The notes under the pieces were generated by a model. It saw only the letters and a list, made by a program, of their open reading frames with translations, searched no databases and was not told the DNA's origin. The position numbers and the translations under genes were made by a program. Positions 33,754 to 42,562 of a DNA stretch of 64,000 nt are shown in pieces. The stretch is from Verrucomicrobiota bacterium (GTDB taxonomy: Bacteria; Verrucomicrobiota; Verrucomicrobiia; Limisphaerales; UBA9464). Location of the stretch: NCBI GenBank assembly GCA_947454705.1, contig CANGKZ010000001.1:186001-250000 (forward strand). The letters are read 5' to 3'. Within the stretch, counting starts at the first letter, position 1. Each line of letters begins with the position of its first letter.

Positions 33754-34809
33754 ATGAGATGTAAAGCACTCACAATCGTCGCAGGAACCTGGTTGATGTT
33801 CGTCTTAATTGCAGTCACCGCACACGCGGCTGAAGCGAGCACCAACGTCACAGTGAATTCCAGCAACAACACCAAGCGACTGCGCGTGATTGTTACCTCC
33901 GACTTTCCTCCTTTTCCGGTAAGCAACAGCGATCCGGATGATGTGCAGTCGATGGTCCGATTTCTCCTGTATGCCAATGAATTCGACATAGAGGGGTTGA
34001 TCGCATCGGCGGGCACCTACGGCATGGTCGCCGAGAAGAGGAACATTCTGGCTGTCTTGGATGAGTATGACAAAGTGGATGAGAACTTAAGAAGGCACGA
34101 CCCCAAGTATCCCACGGCTGACGCCTTGCGTGGTGTCACCTTTGAGGGCAAGGGGAAAAACAATGGCATCAAAATTCAATGGGGTTGCGGCAAGCAGTCG
34201 TATTCAGAGATTATTGGGGAGGGCAAGGACAGCGAAGCTTCAAAAGCAATTATTGCCGCCGCAGACAAGCCTGATCCAAGACCGATTTATATCGGTGTCT
34301 GGGGTGGTCCACGGGAAGTTGCCCAAGCCATTTGGAAGGTGAAGAACACCCGGAGTGAAAAGGAGGTGAAGGCCTTCATTGGCAAGCTGCGTGTTTTTTT
34401 AATTGCCTGTCAGGACGCGACGCATGAATGGCTGATGGATAAGTTCCCGGACTTGTTCATCATTGAGTCTAAGGAGACCTACCGGGGTATGTTTGGCAGC
34501 GACAGTCGCGCGTGGGCTGAGGCAAACATCATCAAGAGCCATGGACCGCTTTGTGCGATTTATCCTCCCAACGGGGCCGCTGGACAGGGAGTAATTGAAG
34601 GGGATTCTCCTGCATTTCTTTATCTCGTCAGTGCAAATCGCGGAATCAATAATCCGGAAGACCCCACGCAGCCAAGTTGGGGCGGCGAATACAAGCGAAG
34701 GATAGGCACGAATCACTATGTAGATGGTCCCGGGGGAGCATCGATCCGCAGGTGGCGGGCCGAGTTCCAGGCCGAGTTCAAGGAACGAGCAAACTGGACC
34801 TTGCCTTGA
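33754..34809 (+). CDS. DUF1593 protein (Sde182 nucleoside-hydrolase-like), short form
   Basis: 351 residues from ATG 33754. A signal peptide (TWLMFVLIAVTAHAAEA) is followed by the DUF1593/Sde182 N-terminal domain: RLRVIVTSDF, then a short insert, DPDDVQSMVRFLLYANEFDI and EGLIASAG, resembling the Asp-rich metal site of nucleoside hydrolases. The next gene is a paralog that has DPDDEQSLVRLLVSANEFDI. This copy stops before the C-terminal beta-sandwich that the second one has. Family members are linked to polysaccharide use in marine bacteria, but the reaction is unsettled. An ATG at 33712 is an alternative start. Confidence 0.75.
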   Translation: MRCKALTIVAGTWLMFVLIAVTAHAAEASTNVTVNSSNNTKRLRVIVTSDFPPFPVSNSDPDDVQSMVRFLLYANEFDIEGLIASAGTYGMVAEKRNILAVLDEYDKVDENLRRHDPKYPTADALRGVTFEGKGKNNGIKIQWGCGKQSYSEIIGEGKDSEASKAIIAAADKPDPRPIYIGVWGGPREVAQAIWKVKNTRSEKEVKAFIGKLRVFLIACQDATHEWLMDKFPDLFIIESKETYRGMFGSDSRAWAEANIIKSHGPLCAIYPPNGAAGQGVIEGDSPAFLYLVSANRGINNPEDPTQPSWGGEYKRRIGTNHYVDGPGGASIRRWRAEFQAEFKERANWTLP

Positions 34810-34829
34810 CTGCGAACCTTTAAAAAACC

Positions 34830-36239
34830 ATGCATTCCAAACTGTTGCGAACAAAGGGCACTCGCTGCATCCGTCCAAAATCCTGGCGGACACTTTTGAT
34901 CGTCCTTGCGATGTTCGTTGTACCGCTGATGGCTCAACCTGAGCCCGCTGCTGCGGTTGGCGATTCGATCAACTACAGGCCGCGCATCATCGTCACTACC
35001 GATCTCGGTGCCGATCCTGACGACGAACAATCGCTTGTCCGGCTGCTGGTTTCCGCCAACGAATTCGACATCGAGGGCCTGATTGTCGCGACCAGCTGCT
35101 GGAAGAAGAGCCAGAACAACACGGCCATGCTCGACCAGATTGTCGATGCCTACGGCAAGGTCCTGCCCAATCTTCAGGTTCACGCAAAGGGCTACCCCTC
35201 CTATCAGTCTCTGAAATCCATCTCGGTCCTTGGCCAGACGCGCTACGGCATGAGTGACGTGGGCGATGGCAAGGACAGCAAGGGGTCGAACCTCATCATT
35301 GCCGCGGTCGATAAAAACGATCCGCGACCCGTGTGGATTCAATTCTGGGGCGGCGGAAACAATCTAGCCCAGGCCATCTGGAAAGTCCGGGCAACACGCT
35401 CCCAAAAGGACCTTGCAAGATTCCTCGGAAAGGTGCGCGTGTTTGACATTCTGGGCCAGGACGATGCCGGAGCGTGGATCGCCAGAAACTTTCCAGATGT
35501 TTTTTTCATTCGCGCCACCGAAGTTTACGGCTGGCAACCTCCGAAGAATGGTTCTTATCAACGCAACGACATCCAAAGCCACGGGCCGTTGGGAGCCATC
35601 TACCCAGATGCAAAATGGGCCACGGAGGGCGATACACTCGCCTTTCTGCATGTTTTTCCAAACGGATTGAACGATCCCGAAAAGATTGACCAGGGTGGTT
35701 GGGGCGGTCGCTTCAGCCTCGATAAGCAGGCGGGCATTCGCAGCATGTCGGAGGTCGCCAAGATCAACAATGTAGGAGAGTCACAGTATGATCCTTACCA
35801 CATGTTTGGAAACACCTCGGAGCCGGCTGGTGTAATCAGGCGTTGGAGCAAGGGATACGACAACGATTTCGCGGCGCGCATGAAATGGAGCATTACGGGG
35901 AAGTATCAGGACGCAAATCATCAGCCGATTGCCTGTGTGAACGGAGATAAGACCAGAAGGGTTTTAGAAATCACCGCTGCGCATGGTTCCACCCTTACGC
36001 TGGACGCCAGCAGTTCAACGGATCCAGATGATGATATTCTGAGTTTCGCCTGGTCCTTTTGCAAGGAACCGAGTTCCTATGACGGCGACGTGACGATTCA
36101 GAATGCCTCGTCATCCGCCGCCACGGTTTCCATCCCGTCGAACGCAGGCGGGAAGCACATCCATGTGATTCTGGAACTGCGCGACAACGGTTCACCTAAT
36201 TTGTACGCCTATCGCCGGATAATCATTCATGTGAAATGA
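34830..36239 (+). CDS. DUF1593 protein (Sde182-like), full length
   Basis: 469 residues. A signal peptide with a hydrophobic core (LLIVLAMFVVPLMAQP) precedes the nucleoside-hydrolase-like domain: PRIIVTTDLGADPDDEQSLV, RLLVSANEFDIEGLIVATSC, with conserved WIQFWGGGNNLAQAIWKVRA. The last ~95 residues (LTLDASSSTDPDDDILSFAW) form a beta-sandwich as in the Sde182 C-terminal domain. It starts 20 bp after the short paralog and is likely co-transcribed with it. Exported; probably acts on glycans or glycosides at the cell surface. Confidence 0.85.
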   Translation: MHSKLLRTKGTRCIRPKSWRTLLIVLAMFVVPLMAQPEPAAAVGDSINYRPRIIVTTDLGADPDDEQSLVRLLVSANEFDIEGLIVATSCWKKSQNNTAMLDQIVDAYGKVLPNLQVHAKGYPSYQSLKSISVLGQTRYGMSDVGDGKDSKGSNLIIAAVDKNDPRPVWIQFWGGGNNLAQAIWKVRATRSQKDLARFLGKVRVFDILGQDDAGAWIARNFPDVFFIRATEVYGWQPPKNGSYQRNDIQSHGPLGAIYPDAKWATEGDTLAFLHVFPNGLNDPEKIDQGGWGGRFSLDKQAGIRSMSEVAKINNVGESQYDPYHMFGNTSEPAGVIRRWSKGYDNDFAARMKWSITGKYQDANHQPIACVNGDKTRRVLEITAAHGSTLTLDASSSTDPDDDILSFAWSFCKEPSSYDGDVTIQNASSSAATVSIPSNAGGKHIHVILELRDNGSPNLYAYRRIIIHVK

Positions 36240-36408
36240 CCGACCAGGACCTACACCTTAAGGCCGTTGCGCCGCATGTCGCGTTCTGCGTGGACACGCC
36301 GGACATCCTGAACCATCGCAATCTCAATTCGGAGATCGAAATAAACACAGGGTGTCTGGTCTCGGCACGAGAAAGGTAGGCCTGAAAATCATTTCTGCGG
36401 TCGAAGCG

Positions 36409-36430
36409 TTTACTGCACTTTTACTGCAAT
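36409..36430. repeat. TTTACTGCA direct repeats
   Basis: Two copies, TTTACTGCA-CT-TTTACTGCA, about 25 bp from the tRNA-Gly end. A candidate arm-type site for the lost integrase of island 2. Confidence 0.45.
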
Positions 36431-36454
36431 CCGTCGTAAGTGCTTGATAATGAA

Positions 36455-36528
36455 TGGAGCGGGTGAAGGGAATCGAACCCTCGTCTCAGGCTTGGGAAGC
36501 CCACATTCTACCATTGAACCACACCCGC
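36455..36528 (-). tRNA. tRNA-Gly(CCC)
   Basis: 74 nt with encoded CCA. Acceptor GCGGGTG/CACCCGC; anticodon stem TGGGC/GCCTG around loop TTCCCAA gives anticodon CCC; T-arm GAGGG-TTCGATT-CCCTT. Its 3' 30 bases are the attachment site of both islands, and the gene stays intact on the side away from the islands. Confidence 0.92.
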
Positions 36529-36900
36529 TTCCGGAAAACGCAGGGACTTTCTACCCACCCACTCAGGACTTCGCAATCGGGAATCAGGGGAGATGCGGAG
36601 GAGATGGCAGTTGGAAGCTGGGAGATGGGGGAGTCGATGATCGGAGATCGGAGATGGGAGATCGATCGGAGGGAACCAGCGGGAAAATTCTGGATGCTTG
36701 ATGCCGGAGACGACACTGGACGACGAGGGCTATCCAGAGGTTTGAAATCAACCGGCTGTGTGCCTCGAGACAGGCCTACCCAAACCGTCTGAAGACGGGA
36801 CTCCAAACGAATGAGCAAACGCTCGGGGCAGCGTCGGATTCCCCTTCAACGCTTCAACTTTTCAGCCCTTCAACCGCCGGTTTCGGGCGAAACCGGCTGC
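36529..36900. repeat. Intergenic gap with interspersed repeats
   Basis: No gene is seen. It holds GGAGATCGGAGATGGGAGAT-type microrepeats (~36640-36665), an inverted copy of the TTCAGACGG/CCGTCTGAA family (~36780-36806) and a CTTCAACGCTTCAAC stretch (~36843-36880). Confidence 0.6.
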
Positions 36901-38112
36901 CTACTGCGCAATCGGGACGACGCGGGCGCGGAGGAAGCGCGTGGAACCGGCGCTTGATGGAGCAGCCACGGTCGTGGTCGCTCCACCCGCGATCACCGTC
37001 TTCACCGCGGTCCAATCACCGGCGTCCACCGCGGGACGCTCTTCCACGATGTAGGACCGACCCGAGATCGAATCGAAGGTCACCGACGACGAGCCATCGG
37101 CCGACACCACGCCCAGCGTTGCCACCGGAGCCGTACTGACTTTTAACACCGCGGCAGCCGGACTCACGTTCACACCGCCGGAACTCACCACCACCGTGTA
37201 GCTGCCGGCATCGCTGAGCTTCACTCCATTCAACGTGAGACTCGCGGTCGTACCTCCCGGAATTTGCGTTCCCGACTTCGACCACTGGTAGCTGATGGCG
37301 CCGGCGCCGGTGGCCTGCACGCTCAGCGTGAAGGCCTCCCCTTCATGCAGGCTCGCGCCGGCAGGAGGCACGGTCACCGTCGGACCGGATTGCTTGACGG
37401 TCAGTACGGCTTCGGTGCTGACAGCGGTACCGCCGGTATTCGTGATGCGGAGTTTGTATTTTCCGGCATCGGTCAGTTTTGCCGAGGCAATCACGTACGA
37501 CGCTGCCGTCCCAGCAGGTGCCGCGAGTTCAATGTCGTCCTTCAGCCAGCGGTAGGTCAGCCCTGTACCTGTGACGGTGGCGGTGAAGGTCACCGGATCC
37601 CCGACAGAGACCGAGGCACTCGCTGGAGGGGTCACGATGTTCGGGGCTTGATCCAGCACCGAGATCAGAAAGGTGGTCGAGTAATTGTCACCCCTTCCCC
37701 CGGCGTTCTGCCAGCCGGTCACGGTTGCGGTGAACGCACCGCTCGTGGTTGGGATTCCCGTGACCACTCCCTGCAGGCTTCCCGTCATTCCCGCAGGAAG
37801 ATTCCGAAAGGTGTACGAGGCTGCTGTGCCGTGAATGGAGCTAACGATCGACATCCGGAAGCCAGCGGCCTGCACTCCATTGGTGGCGCTGATTGCCGTC
37901 ACCTTCGTGGTGCCTTGGGTGATGGTGAGGCCGGTCGCGCCGGACACTCCGTGGAAAGCCCCGGCCACTGCCGCGGCGCCGGTCATCCATCGGATCACCG
38001 CCATCAGCGGCGACACCGCCACTGCGGATTCCGCCACAGCCACGCGCATCAACGGCGCGAGGTGAAGCATTGCCGACAGAACCAAGGTGGGGACACGCAA
38101 CCAATTCTTCAT
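36901..38112 (-). CDS. Exported Ig-like repeat protein
   Basis: 403 residues from ATG 38112. A signal peptide (MKNWLRVPTLVLSAMLHLAP) is followed by a putative strand-rich N-terminal domain and two Ig-like domains: VTFTATVTGTGLTYRWLKDD with KLTDAGKYKLRITNTGG, and FTLSVQATGAGAISYQWSKS with KLSDAGSYTVVVSSGG. A final domain follows (VTFDSISGRSYIVEERPAVD). The DAG-x-Y motif is typical of immunoglobulin folds in exported Verrucomicrobia proteins. It is likely a surface or adhesion protein; the ligand is unknown. An upstream ATG at 38220 would read through a repeat. Confidence 0.7.
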   Translation of the reverse strand: MKNWLRVPTLVLSAMLHLAPLMRVAVAESAVAVSPLMAVIRWMTGAAAVAGAFHGVSGATGLTITQGTTKVTAISATNGVQAAGFRMSIVSSIHGTAASYTFRNLPAGMTGSLQGVVTGIPTTSGAFTATVTGWQNAGGRGDNYSTTFLISVLDQAPNIVTPPASASVSVGDPVTFTATVTGTGLTYRWLKDDIELAAPAGTAASYVIASAKLTDAGKYKLRITNTGGTAVSTEAVLTVKQSGPTVTVPPAGASLHEGEAFTLSVQATGAGAISYQWSKSGTQIPGGTTASLTLNGVKLSDAGSYTVVVSSGGVNVSPAAAVLKVSTAPVATLGVVSADGSSSVTFDSISGRSYIVEERPAVDAGDWTAVKTVIAGGATTTVAAPSSAGSTRFLRARVVPIAQ

Positions 38113-38365
38113 ATCGATCTGATTTTCTAGCACTCGACGAGCCAGTCTTATTTTCGACCCGTGAAACGAGGATATTAAATAAAAACGAAGTTCAAACCAC
38201 AGATGGACACGGATGCACACAGATCAGCTGGAAATCCGGGAAAACCGAGCGACCGCCGGAGCGGAGTTTGTCCCGCGCGCGATGGGGAGGACGCGCAGGG
38301 TGCAGCGAAAGGGTTTACTATTATGGTTTGAAAGTGCCGGGATCTGAGTTCCTAGCACTTTGGTA

Positions 38366-38590
38366 TTAATTACATCCGCAACCGCCGCCGCCCACGCCGC
38401 GTCCGCCGGATGCGGCTTCTCGGCTGAAGTACACGTGCTCGGTCAGGGCGAGGCCCGCGGGGTCGCGGTCTGCACGCATGACGCGATCGGCCAGCATGCC
38501 ACGCTGCCAGGGTTTCACATTGGCGCATCCCTGCACCAAAGCCGACAGGATGCCCAAAAGGATCACGGAGATCAGGGGAGTTTTTTTCAC
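38366..38590 (-). CDS. DUF4266 lipoprotein
   Basis: 74 residues. The signal peptide ends in VQGC (Cys 22), a lipobox. The mature part (CANVKPWQRGMLADRVMRAD, then FSREAASGGRGVGGGGCGCN) is the DUF4266 signature with its Gly/Cys tail. In other bacteria this lipoprotein gene lies with a TlpA-like thioredoxin, an ApbE flavin transferase and a DUF3570 barrel; the same set is present here in one direction. Its exact role is unknown. It may carry the site modified by ApbE or act in extracytoplasmic electron transfer, which is inference. Confidence 0.85.
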   Translation of the reverse strand: MKKTPLISVILLGILSALVQGCANVKPWQRGMLADRVMRADRDPAGLALTEHVYFSREAASGGRGVGGGGCGCN

Positions 38591-38654
38591 GGAATGAAAT
38601 GGTCTGGGATTCTGAGAATTGCCGCGGATACAGGCTGGCTTCGTGACAGTCCGA

Positions 38655-39170
38655 TTATTTCTTCAACGCCGCCTCGATGGCCGCGATGTATTCCTTCTTG
38701 GTCTCATCGCCGCTGTAGCCGCTGTGGACCATCGTCACCTTCCCGCTGCGATCGATGAGGAACGAGCTGGGAACGGTCTGGATATCGAGCTTCTCGGCGA
38801 GCGTGCCCTTGGCGTCGCGCAGGATGATGAACGGCACGGAGTTCTTCTTCAGGAAGCCGTTCATGTCGTCTTTGCTTTCATCGATGCTCACCGCGACGAT
38901 GGCGAATCCCTGCGCGGCGTACTTGGCGTGAATCTCCTTCAACGCCGGGAACGAGGCCTTGCAGGGGCCGCACCACGAGGCCCAGAAATCGACGAGCACC
39001 ACCTTGTCCTTGAGGTCGGGCACCGTGCCTTCGAGGCGTTCCTTGGCCAGGTTCGGGAAGGTGTCGCCCACCTTCGGGGCCGCCGGTTTTTCAGCCTTGG
39101 CGGCACGCATGACCGGCGCGGTCAACGCAACGGCGAGCACGGACAGGGCGAGGAATTTAAGAGGTCGCAT
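38655..39170 (-). CDS. TlpA-type thioredoxin-fold protein
   Basis: 171 residues. A signal peptide (FLALSVLAVALTAPVMRAA) precedes a thioredoxin domain with the active-site WCGPC in VVLVDFWASWCGPCKASFPA, the helix FPALKEIHAKYAAQGFAIVA and the cis-Pro strand TVPSSFLIDRSGKV. It reduces or oxidises disulfides outside the cytoplasm. It overlaps the upstream ApbE gene by 14 bp and is followed by the DUF4266 gene, so it is part of that operon. Confidence 0.9.
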   Translation of the reverse strand: MRPLKFLALSVLAVALTAPVMRAAKAEKPAAPKVGDTFPNLAKERLEGTVPDLKDKVVLVDFWASWCGPCKASFPALKEIHAKYAAQGFAIVAVSIDESKDDMNGFLKKNSVPFIILRDAKGTLAEKLDIQTVPSSFLIDRSGKVTMVHSGYSGDETKKEYIAAIEAALKK

Positions 39171-40239
39171 ATTGATGGAAGGTTCGTGAATGGAAGGTGC
39201 CCGACTCAGTCACAATGGCTCCGGCCACGCCGATTGTCGAATCGAGCAGGCGAAGGCCTTCTTCGGGACCGAGGATAAAAATGGAAGTACTGAGCATACC
39301 CGCCTGGGTGCAGGAGGGGGCGAGAACGCTCACCGCGCGAACGCCATTCATCACCGGGCGGCCGGTGCGAACATCGAGGATGTGTCCGTAGCTGACCCCG
39401 TTAAGCTCGAAGCGGCGGAGGTAATCGCCCGAGGTCGCCACCGCTGCATCGCGCACGGCGAGGCCGGTCCAGCACGCGCCGGGCTTGCGGGGATCTTCCA
39501 ATCCGATGTGCCACGCGGGACGTCCATCGGCGGGCAATCCAAAGACCCGGAGATCGGCCCCGAAATCCACCAGCGCGCTACGAACCCCAAAGCTCCGCGC
39601 GAGCTGCGAGATTTGATCGACCGCGAATTCCTTACCCACCCCTCCGAGGTCCACGCTCATGCCGGGTTCGGGCAGGCGTATCTTTCCTGGGGCACGCTGG
39701 ACGCGTCGCCATCCCACGCGGGCACGGGCGGCCTCGATTTCCGCGTCGGTGGGAAGCGAGGTACGGGGTTCCTTCCAGTTCCACAGCTGGATGAGCGGGA
39801 GCGCTGTGGGATCGAGGATGCCGCGGGTGAGAAAGTGGAGTTCGTGGCAAAGGGCGAACAGCCGATCCGCCTCGGCATCGAGAACGGTCCAATCCGCGCC
39901 GGCGGCGCGATTGATGGCACTGACCAGCGAGTCGGGCCAGAAGCGGGAGTACTTGGCCTCGAAGTTGGCGATCCAATGAAGCGCCGAGGTGCGAAAGGCG
40001 GAGGCGAGTTGGGGATCGGCGAGGAAGGAGATCCGGCATTGGGTGCCGAGCGCGCGGAAGGTGAGTTCGTGCGCGCCCTCACGTACCGAAAACGATACGG
40101 ACTCCTGGATTCGACGCAGGATTCCCGCGGCGTTGAACCGGTCGGAGAGTTCCACCGGAACGGGACGCGCGGGCACAGCCGGCGGTCCCGCAGGACGCGG
40201 GAGGTCGGCCACCACTTTGTGTGGACTGCCTAGAACCAT
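39157..40239 (-). CDS. apbE: ApbE-family FAD:protein FMN transferase
   Basis: About 360 residues from ATG 40239, inside the end of the DUF3570 gene (10-bp overlap). The FAD-binding and catalytic features are present: VDLGGVGKEFAVDQISQLA, VDFGADLRVFGLPAD, TSGDYLRRFELNGVSYGHI and LDVRTGRPVMNGVRAVSVLA. ApbE enzymes use Mg and FAD to attach FMN to a threonine of target proteins. No lipobox is visible at this start. It is coupled to the TlpA-like gene downstream and to the DUF3570 barrel upstream. The flavinylated target is not obvious in the window. Confidence 0.85.
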   Translation of the reverse strand: MVLGSPHKVVADLPRPAGPPAVPARPVPVELSDRFNAAGILRRIQESVSFSVREGAHELTFRALGTQCRISFLADPQLASAFRTSALHWIANFEAKYSRFWPDSLVSAINRAAGADWTVLDAEADRLFALCHELHFLTRGILDPTALPLIQLWNWKEPRTSLPTDAEIEAARARVGWRRVQRAPGKIRLPEPGMSVDLGGVGKEFAVDQISQLARSFGVRSALVDFGADLRVFGLPADGRPAWHIGLEDPRKPGACWTGLAVRDAAVATSGDYLRRFELNGVSYGHILDVRTGRPVMNGVRAVSVLAPSCTQAGMLSTSIFILGPEEGLRLLDSTIGVAGAIVTESGTFHSRTFHQYATS

Positions 40240-41516
40240 AGTCCGAGTCCGACCGTGTACACGTGAGCACTCGGGTACGCGCTCGCGGGCGTGACGCCAT
40301 CGAGCCCCTGCATGATGTAGCGCTTGTACGCGAGTTCGACGCTGAGGTTGTCGTGGATCTTCCAGCTCAGCACCGCACCGGTGGTGAAGGTGTTGAGACG
40401 GGAGAGGCGGTAATCCGAGGAGTAGGCTCCAGGATGTCCGGGCACGGTGAACGTGGAAGTACCGTTGCCGGGGAAGCTCGGGTCGTCGTTGAAGAGGATG
40501 GTGAATCCGTCCTGCTGCAGGGATCCCTTGGCTCCATCGGGGAAGAGCGGATCGCCGGCGAATCGGACGGCATAGAATTCCGCAGCGGTCTGGTAGTGGT
40601 AGCGGAAGAACGGGGAGAGCAGCAGCTTGCGGCCGATTTTCTGATGCCAGCTGAGTTCGGCGGTGTGGGCGAAGATGCCCCAATCGTCGTGATGGAAACG
40701 GTAGCTGGCTTCGACGCTGCCGTTGAGTGCATCGATGAAGTGAGTGATGCCGACCTGCGCGACCTGGCGGAATTTGTGGTCAGGCCGTTTCTCCTCGTGG
40801 TTCACGTCGACACTCGCCGGATCGTAGGCGTCCACCGGATACGAGTACGTGAAGTTCACGCCCTTGTACGGATCGGTGAGGTAGCCGTTGGAGAGTCCGA
40901 GGGTGAGGTTGAGGGTGACGAAGGTGTGGGGCGAGAGCAGCTGATTGACGCCCACCAAAAGATCGGTGGTGTCCTTCGAGATGGCGTTGCGCTGATAGAA
41001 TCCGCTGACGCGATCGAAGTTGTGGGCCACGCCGAGATTGAGCGTGGTGTTGCGCTGGTTGAAGTCGATGGCTTCGTTGAGCGAGATGCCGAGGGATTGG
41101 TAATCGCTCTCCGAACTGTAGGCGAACCCGGGCGTGGTGGTGGTCCGACCGTACTTGAGGTCGGCACCGATGTTGCCGGAGTAGCGGCGGTCGTGGAGTT
41201 CCACGAGTGGCACCTGGCGATCGCCGGCTGCGGGAGGTCCGCCGGTGGGGGTGGCGCCGGAGATGGAGTCGTAAACGAACTGCCCCTTCACCGCCACCTT
41301 GGGATTCAGATCCGTCTCGAAGTACGCCGTCTGGGTCTGGACCTTCACGCGTCCCGAATCCTCGCGGTAATCCTCAAACCGGTATTCCACCCGATCCTCG
41401 GCCGAAGTCCGGATGGAACGGCCGAGATTCAGAATCACCATGAGTGCGAGCCCGAGGGCGCGAATCGACGATGAAGACGTTCGGGAGAGATCGGGGCTCG
41501 TGAGCTGGGTTCGCAT
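40230..41516 (-). CDS. DUF3570 outer-membrane barrel protein
   Basis: 428 residues. The N-terminal hydrophobic stretch (IRALGLALMVILNLG) is a signal peptide. The rest consists of alternating amphipathic strands with aromatic ends (YRFEDYREDSGRVKVQTQTA, TFVTLNLTLGLSNGYLTDPY, LSPFFRYHYQTAAEFYAVRF) and the sequence ends in a terminal Phe (YTVGLGLWF), all signs of an outer-membrane beta-barrel. The family is DUF3570. It is the first gene of the operon with ApbE, TlpA and DUF4266. The four together look like an exported redox or flavin module whose substrate is not known. Confidence 0.85.
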   Translation of the reverse strand: MRTQLTSPDLSRTSSSSIRALGLALMVILNLGRSIRTSAEDRVEYRFEDYREDSGRVKVQTQTAYFETDLNPKVAVKGQFVYDSISGATPTGGPPAAGDRQVPLVELHDRRYSGNIGADLKYGRTTTTPGFAYSSESDYQSLGISLNEAIDFNQRNTTLNLGVAHNFDRVSGFYQRNAISKDTTDLLVGVNQLLSPHTFVTLNLTLGLSNGYLTDPYKGVNFTYSYPVDAYDPASVDVNHEEKRPDHKFRQVAQVGITHFIDALNGSVEASYRFHHDDWGIFAHTAELSWHQKIGRKLLLSPFFRYHYQTAAEFYAVRFAGDPLFPDGAKGSLQQDGFTILFNDDPSFPGNGTSTFTVPGHPGAYSSDYRLSRLNTFTTGAVLSWKIHDNLSVELAYKRYIMQGLDGVTPASAYPSAHVYTVGLGLWF

Positions 41517-41632
41517 GTAGGCTGTTGGGTCGCCGGTTCAGGTGCAGGTGACCGACCGACCGGAAACTTGGTTGCAGGGTTGTTATCTCTGAGGGGAGGC
41601 AGCAGGAATTGGACCGAAAAACGTGCTTAGCG

Positions 41633-42562
41633 TTAACGTTTTCCCTTCGGGTCCATATTGGCCTGCATATCGGCATCCGACACGGTGGTTTCAACCCCAT
41701 TGGCGGGGATTTCGGCTTTCGCAATCCAGAGAAGGGCGTTGAGAAACACCTTCCGCTGGTTGGGATTTCCCCAATTGGCGTGGGTGTGTCCGCCCGTAAA
41801 TCCGAAGCCGCGTCCGCCGTCAGCACGCTCAAAGGCCCACATCATGGTCTCCTCGCGTCCCGAAGCAGCGATGATGTGAGGGTAGGGTCCGGGAGGATAG
41901 ACATAGGGTCCCTTGCGGACGGCGTCGGACGGCGTTGCGACGAGGATCGGAGTGATGTGGGACTTGGCCGAGGCATCGGGAACCCAGCGCATGTTGAAGT
42001 ACCATTCGTCGCGATTGCTGAAGGGTTTCACACCGCGGGAAATGGGGTGCTTGGGGAAGCGCTCGTAGTTGGGCGACCACATGGGGTTGACCGAGAACTG
42101 GTGCTCGTAGTGACCGCCGATCCAGCGCTGCAGTGCGGCGCCGGGTTCGCCGGCCGGGACTTCCACGCCGTAGTGGGCGAAGCCGAGTCCGACGCCCTTG
42201 GCGGCGAGTCCATCGAGGAACTTCATGCGCTCCGGCTTGATGGCGGGATGTCCACCGCCGCCGTCGGCATACACCACCACGGCGTCGGCTCCTTCGAGTT
42301 TGGAGAAGTCATCCACCCAGGTGCCGTCCATCTGTTTGACCGGCCAGCCGTTGGAATAGACGTCGATCACCACGCCGGGGTAATCGGCCATCGCCTTTTG
42401 GAGGAGCAGGCAGCCGGCGCGGAATTCGTGCATTCCGGGCGGATGGCTGGGTTTGCCGGCGATGAGAACGATGTGCTTGGGAGCGGCGGGTTTGGAGGTG
42501 GCGCAGCCGGCGAGGAACGCGACAACGGTCAGTGCCAGGAGCCCTTGCACGAGCCATCGCAT
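41633..42562 (-). CDS. ThuA-domain lipoprotein
   Basis: 309 residues from ATG 42562. The lipobox is LAGC (Cys 20). The ThuA-like (glutamine-amidotransferase fold) features are HIVLIAGKPSHPPGMHEFRA, ADAVVVYADGGGGHPAI and GFGFTGGHTHANWGN. In Planctomycetes and Verrucomicrobia such proteins accompany sugar-degrading enzymes; trehalose-utilisation ThuA gives the family its name, but the reaction is not certain. An ATG at 42629 would put 22 extra residues before the signal peptide, so the shorter start is preferred. Confidence 0.8.
   Translation of the reverse strand: MRWLVQGLLALTVVAFLAGCATSKPAAPKHIVLIAGKPSHPPGMHEFRAGCLLLQKAMADYPGVVIDVYSNGWPVKQMDGTWVDDFSKLEGADAVVVYADGGGGHPAIKPERMKFLDGLAAKGVGLGFAHYGVEVPAGEPGAALQRWIGGHYEHQFSVNPMWSPNYERFPKHPISRGVKPFSNRDEWYFNMRWVPDASAKSHITPILVATPSDAVRKGPYVYPPGPYPHIIAASGREETMMWAFERADGGRGFGFTGGHTHANWGNPNQRKVFLNALLWIAKAEIPANGVETTVSDADMQANMDPKGKR

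Larger units (their letters stand above)
33260..36484. mobile_element. Island 2: small element in tRNA-Gly(CCC)
   Basis: About 3.2 kb between attachment copies B and C. It holds two DUF1593 genes and no recombinase. Two TTTACTGCA repeats lie near its right end (36409-36430), different from the GTATGACA repeats of island 1, so it used another integrase. It is probably a remnant that has lost its integrase. Confidence 0.6.

Noticed and set aside
36237-36370. Minus-strand fragment ending VRRVHAERDMRRNGLKV near the right end of island 2
   Set aside because: Could be the tail of a lost gene, but it is about 45 codons with no start context and no recognised family.
41207-41474. Long plus-strand open frame antisense to the DUF3570 gene (40263-41474)
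   Set aside because: Typical of high-GC antisense frames; composition and lack of motifs show it is a shadow of the real gene.
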